Translations under genes and position numbers: made by a program
Part shown: in pieces, positions 28,136 through 36,783 of the stretch
Position numbering within the stretch: the first letter of the stretch is position 1
How the letters are laid out: the number at the start of each line of letters is the position of its first letter
NCBI RefSeq assembly: GCF_900155425.1
Contig: NZ_LT700191.1
Span: 669,918-733,917 of the forward strand
DNA: 64,000 nucleotides
Direction of reading: 5' to 3'
Source: Parabacteroides massiliensis
Lineage (GTDB): Bacteria > Bacteroidota > Bacteroidia > Bacteroidales > Tannerellaceae
The notes under the pieces: model-generated
What the model was told of the DNA's origin: nothing
What the model saw: only the letters and a program-made list of their open reading frames with translations
The model's database searches: none

Positions 28136-28143
28136 CAAATATA
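28136..28143 (-). promoter_or_regulatory. -7 promoter box of the riboswitch transcript
   Basis: TATATTTG on the minus strand, a full TAnnTTTG match. It places the transcript start at about 28130, right at the 5' end of the riboswitch P1 stem, so the RNA has its own promoter between the esterase stop and the aptamer. Confidence 0.6.
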
Positions 28144-28202
28144 GAAATATTTTCCATATATTTCTCATCTTACTACAGGAAAAAGATGATCGGGAAACAT
28201 AT

Positions 28203-29483
28203 CTACTTGCCACATTGGCTTTTCAGCCATTTAAGATGTTCCGCCTGCTGTTCCGGGTATGTCCAATGACCGGTTTCAAGATAAAGATGCAATTCCTTCA
28301 CTCCCGGAATAACATTGTAAGCCGAATATGTGGAAGTCGGCGGGCAGACCACATCATTATACCCCCAGCTATACCAACCCGGAGCTTTCACACGACGGGC
28401 AAAATTCACCACATCGAAATAAGCAAGCGTTTCCACTTCATTCGCGACAGGTTGTGTATTCAGGAAATAGTGCGGCCAACCTCCTGCCCGTTTATGCAAA
28501 TAACCGGCATAATCGCACAAAGCCGGATGAAAAGCAGCAAGGAATTTAATGCGCGGGTCCAAAGCGGCCGTAACAATAGACAAAGCACCACCTTGGCTTC
28601 CACCGGTCACACCGACCGTATTCCCGTCAAACTCCGGTAACGAATAGAGAAAGTCCACCGCACGCACGCAACCGAGATAGACCCGCTTATAGTAATGTGC
28701 ATCACGATTATTTTTATTCAACGCATTATATCTTCTCAATGCCCCTACAGCCAAATTGTTATACACTTCCTGCGGCATCGTTACAGGAATACCATGTATT
28801 CCAATCTCCAGCGTAATGATATTTTCTCCCAGATAGAATCCGCCGTAAGGACGTATGCCGGCCCCGGGAACTTGGAGGATTGCCGGATATTTGCCGGGTT
28901 TCTTCGGAACGACCAAAATGCCGTACATACGGGAACCGGGACGTTCATTCTGGAAACTGACATGATAAACATTCTGTGTGGAAGTACATCTTTCCGGCAG
29001 CAATGTCATCTTGGGATCGAGCGGTTGCTTACGGGCCTCTGCAATCGCATCGGTCCAGAACACATCAAAATCTTCCGGATTGGCCGTTGTCGGCTGAATC
29101 TTTGTCTCATCCACGCCTACAGTCGCCATTCCTTCATATATTCGCCCGTCCACTTTGGCCGTCACTTTACAACGCAGGAATCCGGGTTCATTCATCTTCG
29201 CTTTCAGCGTCGTTTTCCCATCCGCCAAACGAACGTCCTTTTTTACTATCGTTGGAAAATATTCCGGCCCCAACTCATAGTCGACAACTACATCTTTCAA
29301 CAAATTTTCATTCTTGAAAACCTGCACCGTAAACTTCACTTCTTCCTTCGCCTTGCATTTCCAATCGACACGATCAGGCGAAACCACCACATTGATCAAC
29401 TTCTGAGCCGGTTGTGCCAACACCAATGCACAATTTCCCAACATTACCAGAAGCAAGCACAATAAGAATAAAGATTTTTTCAT
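28203..29483 (-). CDS. Carbohydrate esterase family 7 (acetyl xylan esterase / deacetylase)
   Basis: A 426-residue exported alpha/beta-hydrolase that removes acetyl groups from acetylated sugars. In order: signal peptide (about 1-23, LVLAQ), an N-terminal immunoglobulin-like beta domain (about 28-125), then an AXE1/CE7 catalytic domain. The triad is S296 in GGSQGG, D377 in GYNDVVCPP and H406 in ETGHWTYP, all in the family's expected contexts. It lies about 30 bases downstream of the sugar kinase gene on the same strand, so it may be the last gene of that operon. Confidence 0.92.
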   Translation of the reverse strand: MKKSLFLLCLLLVMLGNCALVLAQPAQKLINVVVSPDRVDWKCKAKEEVKFTVQVFKNENLLKDVVVDYELGPEYFPTIVKKDVRLADGKTTLKAKMNEPGFLRCKVTAKVDGRIYEGMATVGVDETKIQPTTANPEDFDVFWTDAIAEARKQPLDPKMTLLPERCTSTQNVYHVSFQNERPGSRMYGILVVPKKPGKYPAILQVPGAGIRPYGGFYLGENIITLEIGIHGIPVTMPQEVYNNLAVGALRRYNALNKNNRDAHYYKRVYLGCVRAVDFLYSLPEFDGNTVGVTGGSQGGALSIVTAALDPRIKFLAAFHPALCDYAGYLHKRAGGWPHYFLNTQPVANEVETLAYFDVVNFARRVKAPGWYSWGYNDVVCPPTSTYSAYNVIPGVKELHLYLETGHWTYPEQQAEHLKWLKSQCGK

Positions 29484-29512
29484 GATAAAAACCGAATAAA
29501 ATAATATTATAA

Positions 29513-30364
29513 TTATAAAACACTATGATATACAACCAGACCTTGAATCGGGCTTTGAACGATCGAGCCTAACCGAAGCCCGAACTCACGGGCTATATCT
29601 TTCAATATATCCTGATAATACCAGGCAATGGAGCCTACCAGGTGGACCGGATGATCCCGGCAATCATACTGCATGACATTGCGGGCAAAGAACGCCCGGA
29701 AACTATTACTCACCAAATTATATATGGCCGGTTCTTCTATATGCCGAAGTAAAAAAGGAGACAGACTTGCCAAAAAACGATTCGGAAAAGGTTGCTTATA
29801 AACCTTTTCCATAATCATGGCCGGTGTCAGGCCGGTCTCTGCAAAGAAAGCCTCTTGCAAGGTTACCGGCAATTGGTTCTTCAACACATCCCCGACCAGC
29901 CATTTTCCAAGTACGGCACCGCTCCCCTCATCTCCTAAGATAAAACCTAACGGGGATATGTTCCTGACAATATCCTTCCCGTCATACAGGCAGGAATTGG
30001 ACCCGGTCCCCAAAATACAGGCAATACCGGGATTGTGGGCACAAAGAGAGCGGGCTGCAGCCAACAAGTCACTGCCGACTTCCACCGGAACCGGAAGATA
30101 ATGCGCGATCGCCCGGCGTACAATTTCATTCTTCTCCGGGAAAGCACATCCGGCCCCATAAAAGTAAACAGCTTCGATAGGATCATACTTCTTTATCCGG
30201 GGAATCAGATTGTCCCCTATTTCAGCCGAGATATCTTCTTCCGTCTGGAAAAACGGATTAATCCCGCGCGTCTTGATCCGTTCTATTTCCTGATTGCCGG
30301 ACACAATGCTCCAATCCGTTTTCGTAGAGCCGCCATCCGCAATCAATATCGTTTTCAACACCAT
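29513..30364 (-). CDS. BadF/BadG-type sugar kinase (N-acetylglucosamine / N-acetylmuramic acid kinase-like)
   Basis: About 283 residues of the ASKHA fold. The phosphate motif ADGGSTKTDW is at the N-terminus and ILGTGSNSCLYDG and LGDEGSGAVLGK follow, as in eukaryotic-type GlcNAc kinases and the MurK group. It phosphorylates an amino sugar with ATP in the cytoplasm; which one is not decided by sequence. I choose the ATG at 30364, since the longer form overlaps the upstream gene. It sits directly after an AmpG-like transporter, so MurNAc or GlcNAc from wall turnover is the likely substrate. Confidence 0.85.
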   Translation of the reverse strand: MVLKTILIADGGSTKTDWSIVSGNQEIERIKTRGINPFFQTEEDISAEIGDNLIPRIKKYDPIEAVYFYGAGCAFPEKNEIVRRAIAHYLPVPVEVGSDLLAAARSLCAHNPGIACILGTGSNSCLYDGKDIVRNISPLGFILGDEGSGAVLGKWLVGDVLKNQLPVTLQEAFFAETGLTPAMIMEKVYKQPFPNRFLASLSPFLLRHIEEPAIYNLVSNSFRAFFARNVMQYDCRDHPVHLVGSIAWYYQDILKDIAREFGLRLGSIVQSPIQGLVVYHSVL

Positions 30365-30381
30365 ATACAAAACAAAACTAT

Positions 30382-31692
30382 TTAGCAATCCCCCTGTTTT
30401 TTCTTTTTCCCGAATTCAGGATCGATCTTCAGACAAGCCGTGACAAACAACGTCACCAGGCAGCATCCCATCACCCACCAGAAGAAGTTTTCATAACCCA
30501 TCTGTTCCTGTAACCATCCGGCTGCCATTCCGGGAAGCATCAAGCCTAAAGCCATAAAAGCGGTACAGATCGCATAATGTGCCGTTTTATGTTCTCCGTC
30601 GGAATAATAAATCAGATACAACATATAGGCCGTAAAACCGAAGCCATACCCGAACTGTTCGACAAATACGCAAAGATTGACTATCCACAGATTATCAGGC
30701 AACGCGCTGCTCAAATAAATAAAGACAGCGTCAGGCAGGGAAATCGCCAACGCCATCGGCCAGATCCATTTCTTCAATCCTCCCGCCGAAGCGGCGACAC
30801 CTCCCAGTATTCCGCCCAATGTCAAACCGATTGTACCGATCGTCCCGTACACCAGCCCGATTTCAGTCGTCGAAAGCCCCAAACCTCCTACTTCGCGAGG
30901 ATCGACAAGGAAAGGCGTTACCAATTTTGCCAACTGGGCCTCCGGGAAACGATACAGCAACATGAACAGGATCGCGACAAAAGCCTGTTTCTTTTTGAAA
31001 AAAGAGGCAAATGTCGCGAAAAATTCTTTTAATATCGTGGAAGGAGTCACCGTCGCCGATGGCTTATCTCCATCCGGAAAAGGAAGTATATACCGGTGAT
31101 ACAGGAACAATGCTAAAAACAGTCCGCCTAAAATAAAGAAAGTAATAGACCAGGCAAGCGGAATATTTCCCGTACTGTTTTCCAAGAATCCGGCAAACAT
31201 CACCAATGCGCCCTGTCCGGCAATAATCGCAATCCGATAAAAGGTACTCCGGATACCGACAAAGAAAGCCTGCTCATGCGAATCGAGGGCCAGCATATAA
31301 AATCCATCCGCTGCAATATCATGCGTGGCGGAACTGAAAGCCAGCAACCAGAAGACGGCCAACGACGCTTGGAAAAAGAATGTCGCCGGGATCGTAAACG
31401 CCACACCGGCAAGTCCTGCCCCTATCAATAATTGCATAGTGACCACCCACCAACGTTTGGTCTTCAGCAAATCCACAAAAGGACTCCAAAAAGGTTTGAT
31501 CACCCAAGGCAGATTCAACCAACTCGTATAAAGGGCAATGTCGGTATTGGAAACTCCCAGACGCTTATACATCAAGACAGAGATGATCATCACCGCGACA
31601 TAGGGTATCCCTTGCGCAAAATATAGGGAAGGGACCCAAAACCAGGGAGACCGTGCAGATGGTTTATCAGATAAAGGCATATGTGGCATCAT
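30382..31692 (-). CDS. AmpG-like major facilitator transporter
   Basis: A 436-residue MFS protein with about twelve predicted membrane helices. The first segment SPWFWVPSLYFAQGIPYVAV and the motif SWLNLPWVIKPFWSPFVD are typical of the AmpG/PAT family, whose best-known members import anhydromuropeptides across the inner membrane for wall recycling. Its start overlaps the stop of the HIT-like gene by four bases (ATGA), and the kinase follows 17 bases downstream, so all belong to one operon. The exact cargo is inferred. Confidence 0.87.
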   Translation of the reverse strand: MMPHMPLSDKPSARSPWFWVPSLYFAQGIPYVAVMIISVLMYKRLGVSNTDIALYTSWLNLPWVIKPFWSPFVDLLKTKRWWVVTMQLLIGAGLAGVAFTIPATFFFQASLAVFWLLAFSSATHDIAADGFYMLALDSHEQAFFVGIRSTFYRIAIIAGQGALVMFAGFLENSTGNIPLAWSITFFILGGLFLALFLYHRYILPFPDGDKPSATVTPSTILKEFFATFASFFKKKQAFVAILFMLLYRFPEAQLAKLVTPFLVDPREVGGLGLSTTEIGLVYGTIGTIGLTLGGILGGVAASAGGLKKWIWPMALAISLPDAVFIYLSSALPDNLWIVNLCVFVEQFGYGFGFTAYMLYLIYYSDGEHKTAHYAICTAFMALGLMLPGMAAGWLQEQMGYENFFWWVMGCCLVTLFVTACLKIDPEFGKKKKQGDC

Positions 31693-32624
31693 ACTTCTTT
31701 TTCTATTTTCCGTATGAGTTCGTTTTTCTCTTCTTCAGTTATACTTACCTCCTTCCATATTTTTTCCAAGTCTGCAAATGTCACTTTCTTAAAGTCTTTT
31801 TCCAAAGGGGCAACAAACAGTCCGGCCATCTCGACTGTTGCCGGACTGATCAGGATATTGGCATCCCCTTCGGCATAATAGCAGGAAGGACGTAGTTCCC
31901 GCCGGGGAAAGACACAAGTAAGCCAAACCTCATCCTCCATCCAGACCAACAGGTTCATCATCGGTTCGTAATCATCCGGTCCCACAGGCATCACATCATA
32001 TAACAAATCGAAAGCAGCCGCAGCCTCATCCTTATCTCTCGACGCAAGGATGAAACAAACCGGAAGGAGATCGTCTGATGCATAAATACTTGCCCGTTCA
32101 CTTTCCCAGACCATCAGTTTCGAGAAATTCAGCCAATTTCTCACAACCGGAAATTCATATTTCTTTCCAGCCTGGAAATGCATATGGTCCGGAGCAGAAG
32201 CGCCACATTTCGGTCCATTATAAAACAAGGCATAATCGGACAAATCCGAGACGATGTCCAACATATCCTCATAATAAGGTTTTATCTGTTGCTTTTCATG
32301 CCAACGCAGAGGCACGGTCAGATGTTCTTCGAAAATAGGGTATGGATTAACCAGTATATCAAACATACTGTTATACGCCACACTCCTTTGTTCTTTCGGG
32401 CGATGACAGAATAAACAAGGACGCATCCGTAAGGATGTCTTGTCTATCTTTGCACAAGAAGAACGAATCCGTTCCGGGTTATACTGAAGGATCGTCGTCC
32501 TGTAATCACCCTGAAAATAGCGTGTCTGCGTATTTGCCAAAGAAGCATAATTCTCCTCTGCCAATTTCCAATCCTGCTTTTGACTCAACAGCAGGTACTC
32601 GATTTCTCGTTCCAAATCATTCAT
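31689..32624 (-). CDS. HIT-like nucleotide phosphorylase/transferase family protein (DUF4922 type)
   Basis: A 311-residue cytoplasmic protein. The segment ASAPDHMHFQAG contains the H-x-H-x-Q signature of the branch of the HIT superfamily that includes Ap4A phosphorylase, GalT and GDP-L-galactose phosphorylase. Other landmarks are LFCHRPKEQRSV and ILVNPYPIFEEHLTVP, as in those enzymes. The family is probably DUF4922; its substrate is not established to my knowledge. It overlaps the glycosyltransferase stop by eight bases and the transporter start by four, which indicates translational coupling and a shared pathway. Confidence 0.75.
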   Translation of the reverse strand: MNDLEREIEYLLLSQKQDWKLAEENYASLANTQTRYFQGDYRTTILQYNPERIRSSCAKIDKTSLRMRPCLFCHRPKEQRSVAYNSMFDILVNPYPIFEEHLTVPLRWHEKQQIKPYYEDMLDIVSDLSDYALFYNGPKCGASAPDHMHFQAGKKYEFPVVRNWLNFSKLMVWESERASIYASDDLLPVCFILASRDKDEAAAAFDLLYDVMPVGPDDYEPMMNLLVWMEDEVWLTCVFPRRELRPSCYYAEGDANILISPATVEMAGLFVAPLEKDFKKVTFADLEKIWKEVSITEEEKNELIRKIEKEV

Positions 32625-34086
32625 GGTCTTTTCTGTTTAATGCGATCCGCGCCTGCAATTCCCAAGTGCGGATACGGTCTTTGTAAGTATTATATCTGTT
32701 CATTTTCACAACATCGAGCGCTGCATCCGAATTGTCTTCCCAACGACGGCAAAGGTAAAGGACATCATAGATGCGTCCGATCCGCCAAGTACGTGAGATA
32801 CGCAACCCCAAAGCATAGTCTTCTCCATAGCTGGTATTCGGAAGATTGATTTTCCGGAGTATAGGCGTATAGAACGCACGGGGAGCGCCCAAACCGTTAA
32901 TACGGAGAGCATTGTTGCGCCCGTTTTCCAGAGTCCACTCCCGGTGGTCGATGACGCCGGGAGGTAGTTCGTTCATTTTGAAATCGGTCATCCGATAGGT
33001 CCCGACAACCATTGCACAGTTCTGTTCGTAAAAAGCATCGACGATCTTCTGCAACGTATCAGGGTTGCTGTACACATCGTCACTATCGAGCTGGACGGCA
33101 AACTTGCCGCAAGCCGGATGATGCACACCCACATTCCAACAACCGCCGATCCCCAGGTCGAAACGTTCCGGAACCAAATGGACCACACGTTCGTCAGTCG
33201 TATATTTTCCGATTGCTTCGGTAGTTCCGTCTGTCGAATGGTTATCCACGATGATCAGGTTAAAGCGGAAGGTCGTTTTCTGTGCCAACACGGAGCGGAT
33301 AGCATCTTCTATCGTACGAATGCGGTTACGGACCGGAATGATGACGGAGGCTTCCTGCTCGAAAGTTCCGGCATCGAAGGCTATCGGTTCAAAGTCCGGA
33401 GCAAGATAACCGCCAATCCGCTTCAAGTAGGCCGTGCAAACAGCCTCCATTTCGATCTGCACCGCCCGGTTCTTCGGATCGACATAATCGAACAGCTTCT
33501 CTCCGCTCTTGCGGGTGTCTGCCTCCACCTCCGAGTACAAATATTCATTGACATGAACCAGTTCGGCCAAATCCGACACACGAAGGCGAAGATCATACAA
33601 TCCGGCGAAACGATAATCGGCATCCATAGCCGCAACAGCCTGTTTCAAGACGGATGAACGAAAGAACAAGAGAGAGCCGAAATCAAAATCATCACGCAGG
33701 CTTCCTTTCTGATAATCTATGACAGGGGCCGGTTGGCTGTTCCCGTCTTTTACCAGATAGCGATCTGCATAGAGCATTCCGGCATTCGTATCGCCGGCAA
33801 TAGCCAACAAGCGCTCGAAGGCGAACTGCCCTGGCTCGAAAGCCGTATATTTAGTATATAGTAATGTATAAGCCGTATCTGCAAGTAAAGCGATCGCCCG
33901 GAAAGTGGCGGTACCGGTGGGCGAATCGATCATTAGAACCTCACACCCCTCGACCTCATCCGGAACTTTTCCCGTTGCCAACAGATAGATATTCTTTATC
34001 CGGCCACATTGCCTCAACGCCTTTATGGTTTGCCTGGTCCGAGATGAAGAGAGATATGGAATAAAACAATTTATTGTGTCCATCAT
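32617..34086 (-). CDS. Two-domain family 2 glycosyltransferase
   Basis: About 489 residues. The N-terminal half (to about residue 245) looks like a degenerate GT-A domain (SSSRTRQTIKALRQCGRIKNI, MLYADRYLVKDG). The C-terminal half is a typical GT2 domain: EASVIIPVRNRIRTIEDAIRS, LIIVDNHSTDGT, and LDSDD as the metal-binding DxD-type motif, then GEDYALGLRISRTW. There are no membrane helices. I use the Met at 34086 because the promoter -7 box lies just upstream, inside the longer possible reading frame. It is the first gene of a four- or five-gene operon. Confidence 0.82.
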   Translation of the reverse strand: MMDTINCFIPYLSSSRTRQTIKALRQCGRIKNIYLLATGKVPDEVEGCEVLMIDSPTGTATFRAIALLADTAYTLLYTKYTAFEPGQFAFERLLAIAGDTNAGMLYADRYLVKDGNSQPAPVIDYQKGSLRDDFDFGSLLFFRSSVLKQAVAAMDADYRFAGLYDLRLRVSDLAELVHVNEYLYSEVEADTRKSGEKLFDYVDPKNRAVQIEMEAVCTAYLKRIGGYLAPDFEPIAFDAGTFEQEASVIIPVRNRIRTIEDAIRSVLAQKTTFRFNLIIVDNHSTDGTTEAIGKYTTDERVVHLVPERFDLGIGGCWNVGVHHPACGKFAVQLDSDDVYSNPDTLQKIVDAFYEQNCAMVVGTYRMTDFKMNELPPGVIDHREWTLENGRNNALRINGLGAPRAFYTPILRKINLPNTSYGEDYALGLRISRTWRIGRIYDVLYLCRRWEDNSDAALDVVKMNRYNTYKDRIRTWELQARIALNRKDHE

Positions 34087-34106
34087 GTAATTAGTTGATA
34101 CCGGAA

Positions 34107-34114
34107 CAAATATA
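34107..34114 (-). promoter_or_regulatory. -7 promoter box of the glycosyltransferase operon
   Basis: TATATTTG on the minus strand, with TTTG about 23 bases upstream (34141-34138). It lies about 20 bases before the chosen start and within the frame of an upstream Met at 34140, which argues for the shorter protein. Confidence 0.6.
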
Positions 34115-34168
34115 CGGATAAAATATGAGCTTTTGCCCAAAGAGGGAAAGCTTCTTTAACAAGAGGTC

Positions 34169-35587
34169 TTATTTTTCGGATTCGAAGACAAGGCCTTTTG
34201 TTTGTTTTCTTTCGAGAGACGACGGGGCGAGTAAAATGCGGCCTTCACTTTCCGTACGTACCGACCGGCTCTTCAATCCGGTTATCTGCGAAAGAGCTTC
34301 GCTTAACAATATCTCGCCGGTATCTCCGAAAGGCAACAGTTCATTTCCTATAACCAGTTCTTCAAGCTTCACGTCCGGTTCAAAACCGTTCGCATAGTCG
34401 GCATTGTGATCGGCATTATAAATGCGTAATGTAATCGGATGCAACAGCCAGCCATATTCCTCCTTGGTTCCGAAAGTGTTGCCGCCGACCCGTTTGCCAA
34501 TCGTTTTTTCACCTATGATCGTGATGTTACTACGGGTAAGATAAGGGATCAGACAGTTGATCACGGCCTCCGAAGCAGAAGCAGTCACACCTCCCGTCAG
34601 CACATAAATGCGTTTCAAATCCAAGTTGGCATTCCCTATCTCGGCATTCTTTTTCAACAGCAAAGCTTCATCTCTTTTAGATTGCTTTTTGTTATGCTCC
34701 ATGATGCAGAAGGTCTTACCCAAAGCATCCGCCGGAGCCAAAAGAGAGGTCATAAGTTGTGCACAAGTAACCAATCCTCCCTGGTTATATCGCAAATCCA
34801 ATACAAACTCGCTCACATTTTCAGCCTTAAACTCCGCAAAGATTTGTTTCATCCGATCGTCATAGGCAGTACTTTCATCGTCCGGCCCGGAAGAAAAGTT
34901 GTTGTAAACCAGATAACCTATTTTCTTGCCATTGATCGTATAAACGGAATCCTTCAGAAAAGGGGTGTCTTCTACAGCCCGGGAAGCCGCGATCGAAATA
35001 GATCTTCTCTTATAGAAAGTGACCTCGTTACCTTTCCTTACCACATCAGCCAATAAGAAAGTGGTCTCACTCCCGCTATAAAAAGCAGACGTGTTTGTCA
35101 CGTTCGGAGTCTCGCTACCGACAGCAATGATCCAATCCCCCCGTTTCAGTCCGGCTTCGGCAGCAGGAGAACCGGGCAATACGTATAAAACCCAGGCATA
35201 ATAAAGATTCCCGTTTTTATACGACGCAAACTCAAAACCATACGAATCGGCTGCTGTAACAGCTTTCGTTTCTTCTTCTTTTTTCTCTATCCGGGAAAAA
35301 GTGAGCCATCCGTCTCCGTATTTTACGCCATCCTGGTCAGACAACAATGATTCGAAGAACTTGTCAGGAGATTGCGAGAAGTTCAGGTTCCCTTTGTCAG
35401 GCACATCCTCATTCCACAAATAGTAGTCCGTCATGACCTTATAGATCCAATCATTCGTCCCCTCATCGGAGAGATCAGGAACCTTATCATCCGTCGAACA
35501 AGACGGTACAAGCAAAAGGACAGCCAGCAATCCCATGAGGACGGTAAACGTCTTTTTCTCTAATGCAAACTTCTGTTTCATTTTCAT
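34169..35587 (-). CDS. S41-family peptidase lipoprotein (C-terminal processing protease-like)
   Basis: About 472 residues. The signal peptide ends with a lipobox (LLLVPSC), so the protein is probably anchored to the outer membrane. A helical N-terminal domain (YKVMTDYYLWNEDVP), a PDZ domain (GSPAAEAGLKRGDWIIAVG), and an S41 domain follow. The catalytic Ser lies in GVTASASEAV and the Lys in GEKTIGKRVGG, the usual Ser-Lys dyad. It resembles the secreted Bacteroidetes S41 proteases rather than cytoplasmic CtpA. It is separate from the operon downstream, which has its own promoter. Confidence 0.9.
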   Translation of the reverse strand: MKMKQKFALEKKTFTVLMGLLAVLLLVPSCSTDDKVPDLSDEGTNDWIYKVMTDYYLWNEDVPDKGNLNFSQSPDKFFESLLSDQDGVKYGDGWLTFSRIEKKEEETKAVTAADSYGFEFASYKNGNLYYAWVLYVLPGSPAAEAGLKRGDWIIAVGSETPNVTNTSAFYSGSETTFLLADVVRKGNEVTFYKRRSISIAASRAVEDTPFLKDSVYTINGKKIGYLVYNNFSSGPDDESTAYDDRMKQIFAEFKAENVSEFVLDLRYNQGGLVTCAQLMTSLLAPADALGKTFCIMEHNKKQSKRDEALLLKKNAEIGNANLDLKRIYVLTGGVTASASEAVINCLIPYLTRSNITIIGEKTIGKRVGGNTFGTKEEYGWLLHPITLRIYNADHNADYANGFEPDVKLEELVIGNELLPFGDTGEILLSEALSQITGLKSRSVRTESEGRILLAPSSLERKQTKGLVFESEK

Positions 35588-35603
35588 ATTCAAACTATTC
35601 AAA

Positions 35604-36560
35604 TTACAAAGAACGTATTAGCTCTTCGCTTAAACCGGTGTATTTTGCAATGGTGGCCATATCGACCTCCATCCGTTTCATATTGGCGGCCACTTGGCAC
35701 ATACCTTTTGTTTCCCCCTCAACAAGCCCTTCGGCGTGTCCTTCAGCGTGTCCTTCAGCATGCCCTTCGATCCGTCCTTCCCATTTAGCAGTGTCGATGA
35801 CATCATTTTGGATCATGACGGCGTCGAGATGATTATCGTAAGCGAGACGTTCCTGGGGAGACATGGAGTAATACTTCAACTTCTCACGGGCTTCTTTCAA
35901 ACCGGGCGCAGTCGTGTTCGGACGGATCGTACCGTCTTTCAAGTATTCAATCCATTCGTCCAAAGGAGTAAGAGCGACCTTATCAAATTCGCTTACCCGG
36001 ATCAGTATATATTCGGGAAAGATTTCGGCCGGCAGATGCGAGACGAGGAGATTTCGCTCGCGTGTGTTGACACGCAGATGGTCACCCGTATGCACGCCAA
36101 TAAAATGATTCTGTCCGTGATAAAAATAATCCGTACCAATCCCGATATCGAAATAGAGGATACTGATGGAGTAGACTTTCTTTATTTTCATATAGCCTTC
36201 GCCAAGCGAGATATGCTCAGTGATAGCTTTGGCCACACCATAGAGGATGCGTTCCAAGTAGTGTAATTCGCGTGTGTTCTGGATTTCGACGAGGATGATC
36301 TCACCTTTGCTGTTCAAGGCTTTGATGTCGACACGGTTAAACTTGTCGTCGGCACTTTCCTGATTGCCTTCGCTTTCGAGGATTTCGATAATCCGGACCT
36401 TTTCATTCAGCATGACGGTCAAGAAACCATCAAGCACATCAAAGTTGGCCTTCTGGCGCAACAAACGCTTGATAGCCCAGTCAAAGCGAATATACCTGTC
36501 CTGCAACTCTTTTCTTTCCATCTCCTCCATAATTTTCAAACCCGACTCTTTCTTTTTCAT
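35604..36560 (-). CDS. Rpn-family recombination-promoting nuclease (PD-(D/E)XK, often annotated as transposase)
   Basis: A 318-residue protein. The N-terminal segment YIRFDWAIKRLLRQKANFDVLDGFL and the core VDIKALNSKGEIILVEIQN give the nuclease signature (D near residue 74 and E-x-Q in LVEIQ). RpnA-type enzymes are Mg/Ca-dependent DNA endonucleases that raise RecA-independent recombination. The C-terminal third has the repeat EGHAEGHAEGHAEG before a short helical end. Despite the common label it carries no insertion sequence ends. An ATG at 36530 (MEEMERKEL) is an alternative start. Confidence 0.88.
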   Translation of the reverse strand: MKKKESGLKIMEEMERKELQDRYIRFDWAIKRLLRQKANFDVLDGFLTVMLNEKVRIIEILESEGNQESADDKFNRVDIKALNSKGEIILVEIQNTRELHYLERILYGVAKAITEHISLGEGYMKIKKVYSISILYFDIGIGTDYFYHGQNHFIGVHTGDHLRVNTRERNLLVSHLPAEIFPEYILIRVSEFDKVALTPLDEWIEYLKDGTIRPNTTAPGLKEAREKLKYYSMSPQERLAYDNHLDAVMIQNDVIDTAKWEGRIEGHAEGHAEGHAEGLVEGETKGMCQVAANMKRMEVDMATIAKYTGLSEELIRSL

Positions 36561-36592
36561 AGTTACTGTTTTATTCGTTATTACTTATTCCA

Positions 36593-36600
36593 CAAATATA
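36593..36600 (-). promoter_or_regulatory. -7 promoter box of the Rpn gene
   Basis: TATATTTG on the minus strand, 33 bases before the start codon at 36560. Confidence 0.55.
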
Positions 36601-36698
36601 GGGAATTATTTATGAGCAGGCAACGAAAACCACACGATTCGACATAACAAAAAAGGCAGCGTACAAAACAAGGGATTCTGCTTGCTAATAGACATAAT

Positions 36699-36762
36699 TT
36701 AGGCACGAACCACATGGAAAACACGAAATTTATCCGTGTAAAACCATGAAATCCGTGCCTAA
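36699..36762. repeat. Nested hairpin downstream of mutB
   Basis: TTAGGCACG (36699-36707) is the exact complement of CGTGCCTAA (36754-36762). Inside it CATGG pairs with CCATG and ACACG with CGTGT, giving three stacked stems separated by A-rich bulges. It lies just past the mutB stop and may terminate or stabilise the mutAB transcript, though no long T run follows on the minus strand. Confidence 0.6.
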
Positions 36763-36783
36763 AAAGAGAAAGATTCTTTCTTA

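Noticed and set aside
35604-36560. Insertion sequence suggested by the transposase label of Rpn proteins
   Set aside because: The protein is a PD-(D/E)XK nuclease and no terminal inverted repeats or target duplications flank it.
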